DNA of 39,579 nt from Victivallis vadensis (GCA_945883775.1 CAMCYG010000007.1:1-39579); one strand, 5' to 3'. Positions 21,183 to 30,172 are shown, counted from the stretch's first letter. Program-made: numbers and translations. Notes: a model not told the origin generated them from the letters alone.

Positions 21183-21251
21183 TTTAATTTTTACTGCCTT
21201 TAAAAAGTTTTTCGATTATCCGTCACATGCTTGTATTTCCGCACATCAGTT

Positions 21252-21332
21252 GCGGCTCACCCTGAGGGTTCGCCCTACCTTTCCGGATTGAGGGCAGGGA
21301 GAGGCCTCCGGCCAAGCCGTCTTCATTTGGTT
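21252..21332. repeat. 81-bp dispersed repeat, copy B (inverted relative to copy A)
   Basis: Reverse complement closely matches 4318-4398 over the same 81-nt length. Confidence 0.85.
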
Positions 21333-21406
21333 ATGCATGGGTAAACATGCCGAGGCTTCGACTCGACCCTCGTGCTCGCGCTAAGAGAACATTAGGACTA
21401 ACTCAG

Positions 21407-22549
21407 CTATTTACTGTCAACACGACGTGCCCTGATCCGAATGGCGTTATCTATCTCTTTATCGGAAATAAGCACAAGGTAACCGCCACCACCGGCACCA
21501 GATACTTTCCACCCTACAGCTTGCGACTTATACTCATTTATCATGTCGGCAAGAGTATCCACCATCATACCGGGAAACATGGCAACCTGCGCCTCAAAAC
21601 CTTCCCTGCAATGACGCCCGAAGCCGGCGACATCTTTAGCCAATATCGACTTCCAACATTCCTCGGCTGCGACAGAAAGTCTTGTTGCGCCAGCGACATC
21701 GACACAGATTTTATTCAGAACATCATACGACGAATGACGCTGACCCAGAGGAACAAGTGATATATTCTGCTCCAGAAACCGCAACGTCGATTCGTCATGA
21801 ACGTTATCGATGCTTTTCGGCCAGTATTCACCTGCATAGTTTGATTTGTTCAATGCAGGAAATACTATTCCGATAGAATCCTGCGAACCGGAAACATGCG
21901 TGACGCCCGGAGGATTGTCATAACAGAACAGCATCTTCCCTGTCTTTTCAAGATCACCAGACGGCAGGTGAGTACCCCACAGCTCTACAGCTTTGCGTCT
22001 GGTACTGCTGGCCATACCGCTACGCTCATTAAATTCTATAGTCGGCTCTATTGACAATGTAATCACCGGCCCGGGATAGAACTTAGATACAAATGGCTGA
22101 TCCAACCATCCTCCAGCAAGGTCTATCCGATAAGGTATATGGTTTACCGGATATGATTCATCATGTGATGCCTGCTGAAACCTTCCGACAAAATCCCTTT
22201 TTAAAATGATATACTTGACACCCAGCTTACCGCATAACGCCCTCTTTTGAGGAATGTTGCCGTCTTCATTGACAACCAGAATGTCCGGCTTGAGCGTCTG
22301 AATGTCATTCTCAAAATCAAGCAGGCCGATTCCGGACGGCACAAAAGCATCCTTCACACAGGAAAGGCTCTTAATCATATACAGTCGATCCTTCTCTCCC
22401 ACATAAGGAGCATGCCCGCGCAGTTCCTCCACGGTCTTATCAGAGCCAACAGACACATACAGATCGCCGTATTTTGCAGCTTCCATCAAAAAACTGATAT
22501 GCCCAGAATGGATCTGGTCAAAACAACCGCTCACCATTACCTTTGACAT
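21407..22549 (-). CDS. Fusion: N-terminal cytidylyltransferase-like nucleotidyltransferase + C-terminal GHMP sugar kinase
   Basis: N-term GCFDQIHSGHISFL (HxGH); C-term IPYRIDLAGGWLD, RSGMASSTRRKAVELWG, GSQDSIGIVFPALN, KVSGAGGGGYLVLI. Confidence 0.9.
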   Translation of the reverse strand: MSKVMVSGCFDQIHSGHISFLMEAAKYGDLYVSVGSDKTVEELRGHAPYVGEKDRLYMIKSLSCVKDAFVPSGIGLLDFENDIQTLKPDILVVNEDGNIPQKRALCGKLGVKYIILKRDFVGRFQQASHDESYPVNHIPYRIDLAGGWLDQPFVSKFYPGPVITLSIEPTIEFNERSGMASSTRRKAVELWGTHLPSGDLEKTGKMLFCYDNPPGVTHVSGSQDSIGIVFPALNKSNYAGEYWPKSIDNVHDESTLRFLEQNISLVPLGQRHSSYDVLNKICVDVAGATRLSVAAEECWKSILAKDVAGFGRHCREGFEAQVAMFPGMMVDTLADMINEYKSQAVGWKVSGAGGGGYLVLISDKEIDNAIRIRARRVDSK

Positions 22550-22552
22550 ACA

Positions 22553-23089
22553 TTACCCCTTCTTTGCAGACTTATGTGCATTTTCAAAATGTTCCAGAAG
22601 CCCCCTATTGATACTATGCACCGCTTTATCAGACAAGCTTTTCTCGTGCTGGTCGAATGCAGTAGATCCCGCCGCCTTACCAGATGCTGACCTGCAGCTT
22701 GCAAGAAAACCATCAGTCGTCATTATTGCCGCGCCATTCCTACGGCAGGCACGGATGACTTCGTTGTCGTCGCTGACAACTGTATAATGGTAATGCGAAG
22801 TTGCTTCTGATGATATCGCTATGACCCGCGAGTCGGCCTTCTTCTCCTTGCCATAGAAGACTAATTCAACCCCGCTGATACCGCTGGATGCTCCCCCATG
22901 AACATCACCTGCACCGTCAAACACGATTTTGAATTTCCAGACATCCTTCCGTGCCGACATCCAGACGCCGCAAAGCCGAGCCAGCCACATCCTGGACTGC
23001 TCCATGTTTTTATTAAAAACAGACCGCATCGCAGGATCACGGTTAATGACGTTATATCCGTCTATGACCACTATATGCTTCTTGACCAT
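22553..23089 (-). CDS. NYN domain protein, YacP-type
   Basis: VVIDGYNVINRDP, KIVFDGAGDVHGG, TVVSDDNEVIRACRRNGA; 3 nt upstream of the fusion gene. Confidence 0.82.
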   Translation of the reverse strand: MVKKHIVVIDGYNVINRDPAMRSVFNKNMEQSRMWLARLCGVWMSARKDVWKFKIVFDGAGDVHGGASSGISGVELVFYGKEKKADSRVIAISSEATSHYHYTVVSDDNEVIRACRRNGAAIMTTDGFLASCRSASGKAAGSTAFDQHEKSLSDKAVHSINRGLLEHFENAHKSAKKG

Positions 23090-23250
23090 GACTGGAGATA
23101 CTCTTATTCGGGCTGGGATTCAACAGTTGAGTTTCTTGGATTATGATAATCCTGTGTTCATAATCAATTTCTAGACCTATATGGAGCGCTGTGGCTCCTG
23201 CCATATCGACAAATGTTGCGACATTCACCTTACATGCATTTATTCCGACT

Positions 23251-23312
23251 GTAGGAGCCGCAACCCTTTGCGGCGATCGAAAAGAATCGTCGATCAGGGG
23301 ATCGACTCCTAC
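23251..23312. repeat. REP-doublet (BIME-like) element 2
   Basis: Two convergent 27-nt GTAGGAG...CGAT hairpins with an 8-nt spacer; one half identical to a half of element 1. Confidence 0.82.
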
Positions 23313-23393
23313 ACAGAAAACAAGCCGAAGCCTGTCCATTTTTCTTTTTTAAACGGCCCACGAGCCCCACCCCCACCCCCCCCCAAAGACTAA

Positions 23394-24122
23394 TTATCCC
23401 GTAACTTCAATATCGCATACCAGCGGGAGGTGGTCGGAGAACGAAACGTAGGGCACCCAAAACCTCTTGACCTTAAGTCCGGGACTGTAAAGTATGAAAT
23501 CCAGATGACGCTTCGGCGCCCAGCTGGGATATGTAGGGGTCTGATACTTATCGGCATTCTGCAAGCCCGTCGCAGCCAGAAACAGCTTTATTTCGTGTTC
23601 GCCCCATCTTGTATTGAGGTCACCGGCTATGATATGCGGCTTGTCAGAAGACTTGACCAGCGCATACAGGTCTGCCAGTTGACTCTGTCTTATCCTATAT
23701 CCAAGCGCTAGGTGAACCAGGTATATATTGAGATCGCGCAGCTCTAACTCTATCACCAGCTTCTTCACCCCCTCCTTGAAATAATGAAAGCCAACGTTCT
23801 TGAAAGTGTCCTTCGTGAGAAAAGCATTGCCTTGCTTATTCATCAGGGGAAGCTTCCTCAGCATCCCAGTCTTCCCGTATTTCGATCTGTATGAATGGAA
23901 ATGCCCGATCCGCTCGGCTATCATCTCGGCCTGATTACGCCGGCCTGATCGGAATGAGCCGGCATCGACTTCCACCAACCCCACGACATCCGGCTCCATG
24001 GATTTGATGAAATCTGCCAAATCAAGCGTGTTCTGAATAGTATCCCTAAAATAACCGCTCCAAGGGAAAAGCAAACGCTTGCTACCGGTACCGTACCGTA
24101 TGTTGTAAAGCATGAATCTCAT
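23394..24122 (-). CDS. Endonuclease/exonuclease/phosphatase (EEP) family protein
   Basis: LYNIRYGTG, VVGLVEVDAGS, HIIAGDLNTRWGEHEI, FSDHLPLVCDIEV. Confidence 0.92.
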   Translation of the reverse strand: MRFMLYNIRYGTGSKRLLFPWSGYFRDTIQNTLDLADFIKSMEPDVVGLVEVDAGSFRSGRRNQAEMIAERIGHFHSYRSKYGKTGMLRKLPLMNKQGNAFLTKDTFKNVGFHYFKEGVKKLVIELELRDLNIYLVHLALGYRIRQSQLADLYALVKSSDKPHIIAGDLNTRWGEHEIKLFLAATGLQNADKYQTPTYPSWAPKRHLDFILYSPGLKVKRFWVPYVSFSDHLPLVCDIEVTG

Positions 24123-24201
24123 TTGGCGTATAATATTAGACTGCTACCATTCTTGCGACATTTTTCTATGAATCCAAGGAATATGGAATATAATCCAGTT
24201 T

Positions 24202-25716
24202 ATGTTTAATCATTTAATTGAATACTTTACATACATGACGAATCTGCCCGTGTTCCTCTGGACCATGGACATAATTGAGATTTCCGTTCATGCCGCTATT
24301 GTTATCCTAGTATTCATCAACTGCCTGAACTCAAAGAAAGAACCTGCATCAACCATTCTCTGGACATTCCTCACACTGTCTTTTCCTTTCTTCGGTGCGC
24401 TGATATATGTGGTTTTCGCCATCAACAGGATGCCGGCAAAGGCCTTCAAAAAACACTTCAAGGATCAAAAGCTCGTCGAGGAACGAAAATCAAGGGAAGA
24501 TGAAGCCCTGCCACTGGCATACTGGAAAAGCGTGCACGAGACGGCATCCTCTGAAGCTGACTCGCCAGAAGGAAAAGAAACAACACGTATGATTGATGCG
24601 GTCCTACCCGACCATTTTCTTCTTGGCGGGAACCTGCTGGACCCGCTGGTAGATGGAACCGATACCTATCCAGCCATGTTGAGTGCAATTTCTCAGGCGA
24701 AAGACCACATCCACCTGCAGTCCTTCATAATTAAAAACGACAAAATCGGCAATGAATTCATGGCGTTACTCTCGGCCAAGGCACGCGAAGGCGTAAAGGT
24801 CCGGATACTCGTCGACCGGTTCGGCTCCACTCACGCATATCTGACCGGCATGTTCTCCAAGTATAAAGGGAACAGCAACCTGAGCATCGCTTGGTGGACA
24901 CAGGCCAACATCCTCAAACGCCAGTTGCAGATGAATCTGAGAAACCATAGAAAGATCCTGGTAATTGACGGAAAGACGGCATTCTTCGGCGGCATTAATA
25001 TTCATGATGATCATAACGGCTTTATCCGCGATTACCATTTCAGAGTGTCCGGCCCTTTCGTACAGGAGCTCCAATTCACATTCATCAAAGACTGGTATTA
25101 CATGACCGAAGAAAATCCTGAAGAACTGCTGACCGAACGGTATTTCCCCCATCAGAATTTTACCGGCAGCACGAAGATGCGGCTGATCAACAGCGGACCC
25201 ACTTCCCACATGCAGGCAATATCAGACGTAATTTTCATGTCAATAGTATCAGCCAAACGCCAGATAATAATGATGACCCCCTACTTCGTCCCGCCAAATG
25301 ACATATTAAGCGCAATCCGTATATCTGCGATGAAAGGTCTCGATGTGCGCCTCATCGTACCGGAGAAAAGCAATCACTTCTATGTCGGACATGCCGGCCA
25401 GTCATACTATGAGGACCTTCTTTCCTGCGGAGTAAGAGTATACCAGAGAAAAGATCCTTTCCTGCACGCGAAGGCCATGGTCATTGACGACAGGGTATGC
25501 ATCATCGGCACAGCAAACATGGATAATCGCAGTTTAAAGCTGAACTATGAAACCGATGTGTGGGTCAATGACAGCAAGTTTGCCGGCAGATTGAAGGAAA
25601 TCATATTTGAAGATGAATCAATGAGCACCGAGATAAACCTATTTGAATGGAGAAAAAGGCCTTACAGAATTAAGCTGATGGAAAACATATCCGCACTCAT
25701 GAGCCCGATGCTTTGA
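24202..25716 (+). CDS. cls: Cardiolipin synthase-like phospholipase D protein
   Basis: Two HKD motifs: NHRKILVIDGKTAFFGGINI and HAKAMVIDDRVCIIGTANMDNRSL. Confidence 0.94.
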   Translation: MFNHLIEYFTYMTNLPVFLWTMDIIEISVHAAIVILVFINCLNSKKEPASTILWTFLTLSFPFFGALIYVVFAINRMPAKAFKKHFKDQKLVEERKSREDEALPLAYWKSVHETASSEADSPEGKETTRMIDAVLPDHFLLGGNLLDPLVDGTDTYPAMLSAISQAKDHIHLQSFIIKNDKIGNEFMALLSAKAREGVKVRILVDRFGSTHAYLTGMFSKYKGNSNLSIAWWTQANILKRQLQMNLRNHRKILVIDGKTAFFGGINIHDDHNGFIRDYHFRVSGPFVQELQFTFIKDWYYMTEENPEELLTERYFPHQNFTGSTKMRLINSGPTSHMQAISDVIFMSIVSAKRQIIMMTPYFVPPNDILSAIRISAMKGLDVRLIVPEKSNHFYVGHAGQSYYEDLLSCGVRVYQRKDPFLHAKAMVIDDRVCIIGTANMDNRSLKLNYETDVWVNDSKFAGRLKEIIFEDESMSTEINLFEWRKRPYRIKLMENISALMSPML

Positions 25717-25732
25717 AGAGAGAAGCCAGGAT

Positions 25733-26140
25733 TCAGAATCCAGAATTCAGAAGTTGGGGCAGAAATACTGCATCCGCGGGGGCAAGATCGTAACAAGCAA
25801 TTTGCACAGGGCGTACCCACGCAATTCTGTCATGGTCAGTCATGACCATACGTCCACCGATATAGTTCGCCAGATAGAACAGGAGCCGGATGCTTATATG
25901 CGGATAATGATGATCTGTCCGCCCGATATATCGCAGGTCTTTAATATCAACGCCAAGTTCCTCTTTAATCTCACGGACAAGACAGTCAGATGCCTTCTCG
26001 CCTTTCTCAATCTTACCACCTGGGAACTCCCATTTCCCGCCAAGAGGCCCCGAACCAGGTCGCCGACGGCATAGCAGGACTTTACCGTTCTTTGTAATCA
26101 CCCCGGCAGTCACCCTGACAATCTGCTTTGTTGTTTTCAT
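25733..26140 (-). CDS. NUDIX hydrolase, MutT-like
   Basis: Nudix box GGKIEKGEKASDCLVREIKEELGVDI. Confidence 0.93.
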   Translation of the reverse strand: MKTTKQIVRVTAGVITKNGKVLLCRRRPGSGPLGGKWEFPGGKIEKGEKASDCLVREIKEELGVDIKDLRYIGRTDHHYPHISIRLLFYLANYIGGRMVMTDHDRIAWVRPVQIACYDLAPADAVFLPQLLNSGF

Positions 26141-26190
26141 TGAAGAATCCCAAAATATGCTGTTTTCTTAATCTTGGAAAGATCATTTAA

Positions 26191-26252
26191 ACTACGAAAT
26201 ACGCTAAAGGCGCGAATGAAAGACATTTCGTATATTTCGCCCATTTCGTAGT
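26191..26252. repeat. Intergenic element with 10-bp terminal inverted repeats
   Basis: ACTACGAAAT ... ATTTCGTAGT. Confidence 0.6.
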
Positions 26253-26342
26253 TATCTGAACTGCCGCATCTAGGTTGCAACCACCCGATCGGCACATGAC
26301 ACCAGCCTTCGTCCAAGCACTTCGGCCCGGCAAGCATGCGCC

Positions 26343-26381
26343 GCTACATCCAAACTGTAGCTGAGCTTGTGTCAAGCTCAG
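26343..26381. repeat. Tandem hairpins incl. GTAG-CTGAGCTTGtgtCAAGCTCAG
   Basis: 9-bp perfect stem with 3-nt loop preceded by GTAG, plus GCTACA/TGTAGC. Confidence 0.65.
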
Positions 26382-26388
26382 TGCATTC

Positions 26389-27045
26389 TCATTCTCCACG
26401 CAAAGGTCGGCATTTCTCAAACACCGCCACCTTATCCGTACAACTTATCAGCTTAAGCCCGAAAGCCCGAGCTATCCATTCAAATGTCTGCCTGCAAAAG
26501 AAATTCACATGCGTCACATCTCTGACATAATGCCACTTGCTGAATTCATTTACGCCGTCATACATCTGCGTCATAATGCCAATGACTCCGCCGGGGCCGA
26601 CAGCATCAAACATCATCTCAAGGTCTTGCCTTAAATCGGTAATATGCTCAATTGTTTCCGAGCTCACCAAATAATCGTAATTATTTTTCAGCAACGAAAC
26701 GTCAGAATGATAGAATTTGTCATAATCGTCCATGTCGAAGCCTTGCCGGCGCATAAGCGCCGAAAGGACAGGCACTCGTCCGCAACCAAAATCAAGACCC
26801 TTCCAGCCTGTCTGCAAATGGGGCACCATTTCCCCCACAAGATTTCCGAGAAAGGCAACATAACCTGCATCCGACGCTGAGTTCACATGCAGATCATACC
26901 GCGCCTTCTGTTTGGCATCATCAGGCACTTGTTCCCGCGGAACGAATATCAGACCGCAATTCGCGCACTTCAGATATGATCGACCATATCCAGTCCGGAA
27001 ATCTGAAACAGCCGCCGAAGCACACAGTATACAAGGTGCATTCAT
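26389..27045 (-). CDS. Class I SAM methyltransferase with N-terminal zinc-ribbon-like CxxC pairs
   Basis: CILCASAAVSDF...LKCANCGLIFV; GLDFGCGRVPVLSALM; SSETIEHITDLRQDLEMMFDAVGPGG. Confidence 0.88.
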   Translation of the reverse strand: MNAPCILCASAAVSDFRTGYGRSYLKCANCGLIFVPREQVPDDAKQKARYDLHVNSASDAGYVAFLGNLVGEMVPHLQTGWKGLDFGCGRVPVLSALMRRQGFDMDDYDKFYHSDVSLLKNNYDYLVSSETIEHITDLRQDLEMMFDAVGPGGVIGIMTQMYDGVNEFSKWHYVRDVTHVNFFCRQTFEWIARAFGLKLISCTDKVAVFEKCRPLRGE

Positions 27046-27073
27046 TATAGGCCTTGAATCCGGATATGATTCA

Positions 27074-27868
27074 TCAATCCGCCAGTTTCCTGATCTCCAC
27101 TTTGCGAAACTCACAGGGATGACTTTCGGACTGGAGCGAAATAATGCCGCCGGTCAGCATTTTCGGCGCACCTGACGACATAAGCTTTTTCGCATCCCCA
27201 TCGCCCTCGTCCAATTGAGGATCCGTATAAGACAGGATTTCCTCCCCATCCATGCGATGTATAATCTTGTTTCCGCGGGCCTCGACCTCAATCGTCACCC
27301 ATTCGTCGCCATGATAAGTTTTGGACTTGGAGTTCATGCCGTGCGGAGTGTAAAGCTTGCCGTCCACAACAACATGTGTCCCCGGCGAACACAGGTTCCC
27401 GGTACTCCGGGTCCCGGTACCTTTCCCTCCAAGAAGCTGGACTTCTATCGAAACAGGAAAATTCTGATCCTTGCCCATGCTTTCCGGTGACTGTCCATGG
27501 ATCATGATCCCGCTGTTGCGGAAAGCCCAGCCAGGCCCATCCGGCAGCTGCTCGCCAACAAACCTGTACTCCACGCGAATGACATAATTCGAGAAGGGCA
27601 CATTGTAAAACAGATGCCCGAAACGCGAACTGAACTTCCCTCCATATTGATCGTAACGGACTTTTATTACGCCATCTTCCACCCGAAACGTATTACCATA
27701 ATTCTCGCCAAGCGGATAACCCTTGATCTTCGGAGTCCAGCCGGCGAGATCTTTTCCGTTGAAAAGCCGAATCCATCCCCCCTCCTCTTTCGCTATATCA
27801 CCGGCTGATCCATGAACAGTAAGTACAGCAAACACCAACCCGACAAACATCATTCTAATACTCTGCAT
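27074..27868 (-). CDS. DUF1080 (3-keto-disaccharide hydrolase) family protein
   Basis: WIRLFNGKDLAGWTPK, FSNYVIRVEYRF, PDGPGWAFRNSGIMIHGQ, GGIISLQSESHPCEFRKVEIRKL. Confidence 0.93.
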   Translation of the reverse strand: MQSIRMMFVGLVFAVLTVHGSAGDIAKEEGGWIRLFNGKDLAGWTPKIKGYPLGENYGNTFRVEDGVIKVRYDQYGGKFSSRFGHLFYNVPFSNYVIRVEYRFVGEQLPDGPGWAFRNSGIMIHGQSPESMGKDQNFPVSIEVQLLGGKGTGTRSTGNLCSPGTHVVVDGKLYTPHGMNSKSKTYHGDEWVTIEVEARGNKIIHRMDGEEILSYTDPQLDEGDGDAKKLMSSGAPKMLTGGIISLQSESHPCEFRKVEIRKLAD

Positions 27869-27918
27869 GCATGCTCCTATATATCAATTTCCTTCCGTCT
27901 CGATCCTCCATCCCTTCA

Positions 27919-28065
27919 TCACTCTCTTACGCTTTTCCGTGCCGGACTCCTCTTCCCGGCGTCCGGCACGCCGAGCTGAAGGTTGTCCGAGGCTAGATCA
28001 ACGCCGCTGGCTTCGAAATGTCCTGCCATCCGGTCGAAAGCTTCTGACAGGCTCTTGCTATCCAT
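27919..28065 (-). CDS. Possible small ORF (48 aa) downstream of the ferritin-like gene
   Basis: MDSKSLSEAFDRMAGHFEASGVDLASDNLQLGVPDAGKRSPARKSVRE; no homology known to me. Confidence 0.25.
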   Translation of the reverse strand: MDSKSLSEAFDRMAGHFEASGVDLASDNLQLGVPDAGKRSPARKSVRE

Positions 28066-28096
28066 CTTAACAACTCACGCCTGTTGACATTCATGA

Positions 28097-28573
28097 TCAT
28101 TTGTTTCGGCTCAGGTACTCGTTAATCGCCTTGATATGTTTCTTAGTATCGGCGGTCAGCCTGTCAGCGATGATCTTAAACTCCGGCGCATCTGAAGTGA
28201 CGATATCATAGAAATGCGCATCGATGATGGATGTCTCTATCTTCAATGCCGCGTTCACAGCGTCCTGCATCGTGAATCCCGGCTTATCTGCGGATTTTAT
28301 GGCTTCATTGATGAAATCCAGAAGCTGGCTTGTCGCCTCTTTCCCGAACTTACCGAGATTGAAGAACAGGCTCTTCTTGTCAAGTATCCTGTGCATGGAT
28401 TTAAGCATATCAGCATGCGTCTTTTCAGCTGTCGCCAGGCCGCTCCACTCCGTCTTCATCGCCGGGAAGATTGCCGCATATTTATCATACAACATCCCGA
28501 CATGTACCTCGCACTCTGCAAGATCGTCTATAATCTTCCTCTGTGACTCTATGACTTTTTCTTTTATATCCAT
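28097..28573 (-). CDS. Ferritin-like/rubrerythrin-like helical protein (hypothetical)
   Basis: All-helical 158 aa with spaced E/EKTH residues (ATAEKTHADML, ALKIETSIIDAHFYDIV). Confidence 0.6.
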   Translation of the reverse strand: MDIKEKVIESQRKIIDDLAECEVHVGMLYDKYAAIFPAMKTEWSGLATAEKTHADMLKSMHRILDKKSLFFNLGKFGKEATSQLLDFINEAIKSADKPGFTMQDAVNAALKIETSIIDAHFYDIVTSDAPEFKIIADRLTADTKKHIKAINEYLSRNK

Positions 28574-28750
28574 GGCAACTCCTCCTTATTTGTTGACTCT
28601 CCGATTTTTGATCTGATAAATAATCAATTCAGTTTGGCACAAGAATAACGCGGTCGATCATCAGGTTTTCCTGATGCAATGACATCCGAACTGCCGTCAT
28701 TCGGCAAATTCCGCTAACAATATCGGATGCTTCATAACAATCCGACCCGC

Positions 28751-30172
28751 TCATGGGGCGTGATTGACATTCTTAACATCAATTGCCTGAGCCGGCAGAT
28801 TGCCCCCCACTTCCTTGCGCCATTTCTCCCACGTGACTTTCATCTCCTTGACCCGCTCCGGCTGGGCTGCCGAAAGATCATTGCTCTCTCCAATATCCCT
28901 GCCCAGATCAAACAGGCCCTGCACCGGCGCCTTCGCCACCTTTGTCGGAAATGCATACGTCAGCTTCCACGGCCCCTGCCGGATGGCCCACTGTTTGCCA
29001 TACTCCCAACAAAGAGTTTCATGCGGATTCTTCTTATCGCCTTTCAGGTAGGGCATCAGGTTCACCCCATTGATCGGCCATTTGCCATCCATCTCAGCAC
29101 CGGCAAGAGCAAGAACAGTCGCAGTGATATCCATCTGGATAACCGGCTCGTCAAATGTCGAACCCGCCTTCAGGTGACCAGTCCATTTCAGAAAGAACGG
29201 GACACGCACCCCGCCTTCCCATGTTTCACCTTTGCCCCCGCGAAGCGGCGTATTCCGCGAAGCATTCGGCGCATTCCTCACGATCGGCCCGCCATTGTCA
29301 CTAATGAAACAGATGAATGTATTCTCCTCGAGCCCCGCCTCACGCAATGCCTTGAGAACACGACCTATCGCGTCATCCATAGCCGACAGCATTCCCGCAT
29401 ACGTGCGCCGCTTCTTGTCCTTAATGGATGCGAACTTCTGCAGGTAATCCTCCGGCGCCTCCATCGGCGTATGCACCGCGTTAAAAGCCAGGTACAGGAA
29501 AAACGGCTGATCTTGCCCCTTCTGCCGCTCAATAAAATTCGCCCCTTCCTTCCCAAACGCATGAGTCGTATACTCAGGCTGCTCCACCGGCTCGCGCCCT
29601 CGTACAAGCTGGGTGTAATGATTGACCTTGGCCTGTCCGGCCTTGGACTTTTCAGGGAAATAACTCCGCCCGCCACCCAGGAAACCATAAAACTCGTCAA
29701 ACCCGCGGTTCAGCGGATTACACCCCTCCTGCTCACCAAGATGCCACTTACCCACCAGTGCCGTCCGGTACCCGGCTTTTTTTAAATATGACGCCACTGT
29801 CGGCACACCTGCACCCAGTCCGGGCTTGCCATATGGAATCCAGTCCGGCACCCCGTCCCTCAACTGGTGCCGTCCCGTCATCAGCGCAGCGCGGGACGGA
29901 CTGCATACCGCCCCGGTAACATACCCGTCAGTGAACCGGATACCGCCTGCAGCAAGCGCATCAAGATTAGGCGTCGGAATATCTTTGCACCCCTGCACAC
30001 CACAGTCCGCATAGCCCATATCATCAGCCACAATGTACAAAACATTAGGCCTCGAAGGCTTCTGCATATCGGCAGCATAAAGGCCGCCATTCATCACGAG
30101 GAACAGTAAACAATTGATAAGAAATTGCTTTTCAGAATTGCGTCCATTTTTTATACAATCAAGACTTTCCAT
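28751..30172 (-). CDS. Type I (Cys-type) sulfatase
   Basis: VLYIVADDMGYADCG, VCSPSRAALMTGR (C-x-P-x-R), GKWHLG, FISDNGGP. Confidence 0.96.
   Translation of the reverse strand: MESLDCIKNGRNSEKQFLINCLLFLVMNGGLYAADMQKPSRPNVLYIVADDMGYADCGVQGCKDIPTPNLDALAAGGIRFTDGYVTGAVCSPSRAALMTGRHQLRDGVPDWIPYGKPGLGAGVPTVASYLKKAGYRTALVGKWHLGEQEGCNPLNRGFDEFYGFLGGGRSYFPEKSKAGQAKVNHYTQLVRGREPVEQPEYTTHAFGKEGANFIERQKGQDQPFFLYLAFNAVHTPMEAPEDYLQKFASIKDKKRRTYAGMLSAMDDAIGRVLKALREAGLEENTFICFISDNGGPIVRNAPNASRNTPLRGGKGETWEGGVRVPFFLKWTGHLKAGSTFDEPVIQMDITATVLALAGAEMDGKWPINGVNLMPYLKGDKKNPHETLCWEYGKQWAIRQGPWKLTYAFPTKVAKAPVQGLFDLGRDIGESNDLSAAQPERVKEMKVTWEKWRKEVGGNLPAQAIDVKNVNHAP

Noticed and set aside
28727-29785. 352-aa plus-strand ORF
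   Set aside because: Antisense shadow of the sulfatase, which has strong family motifs on the minus strand.
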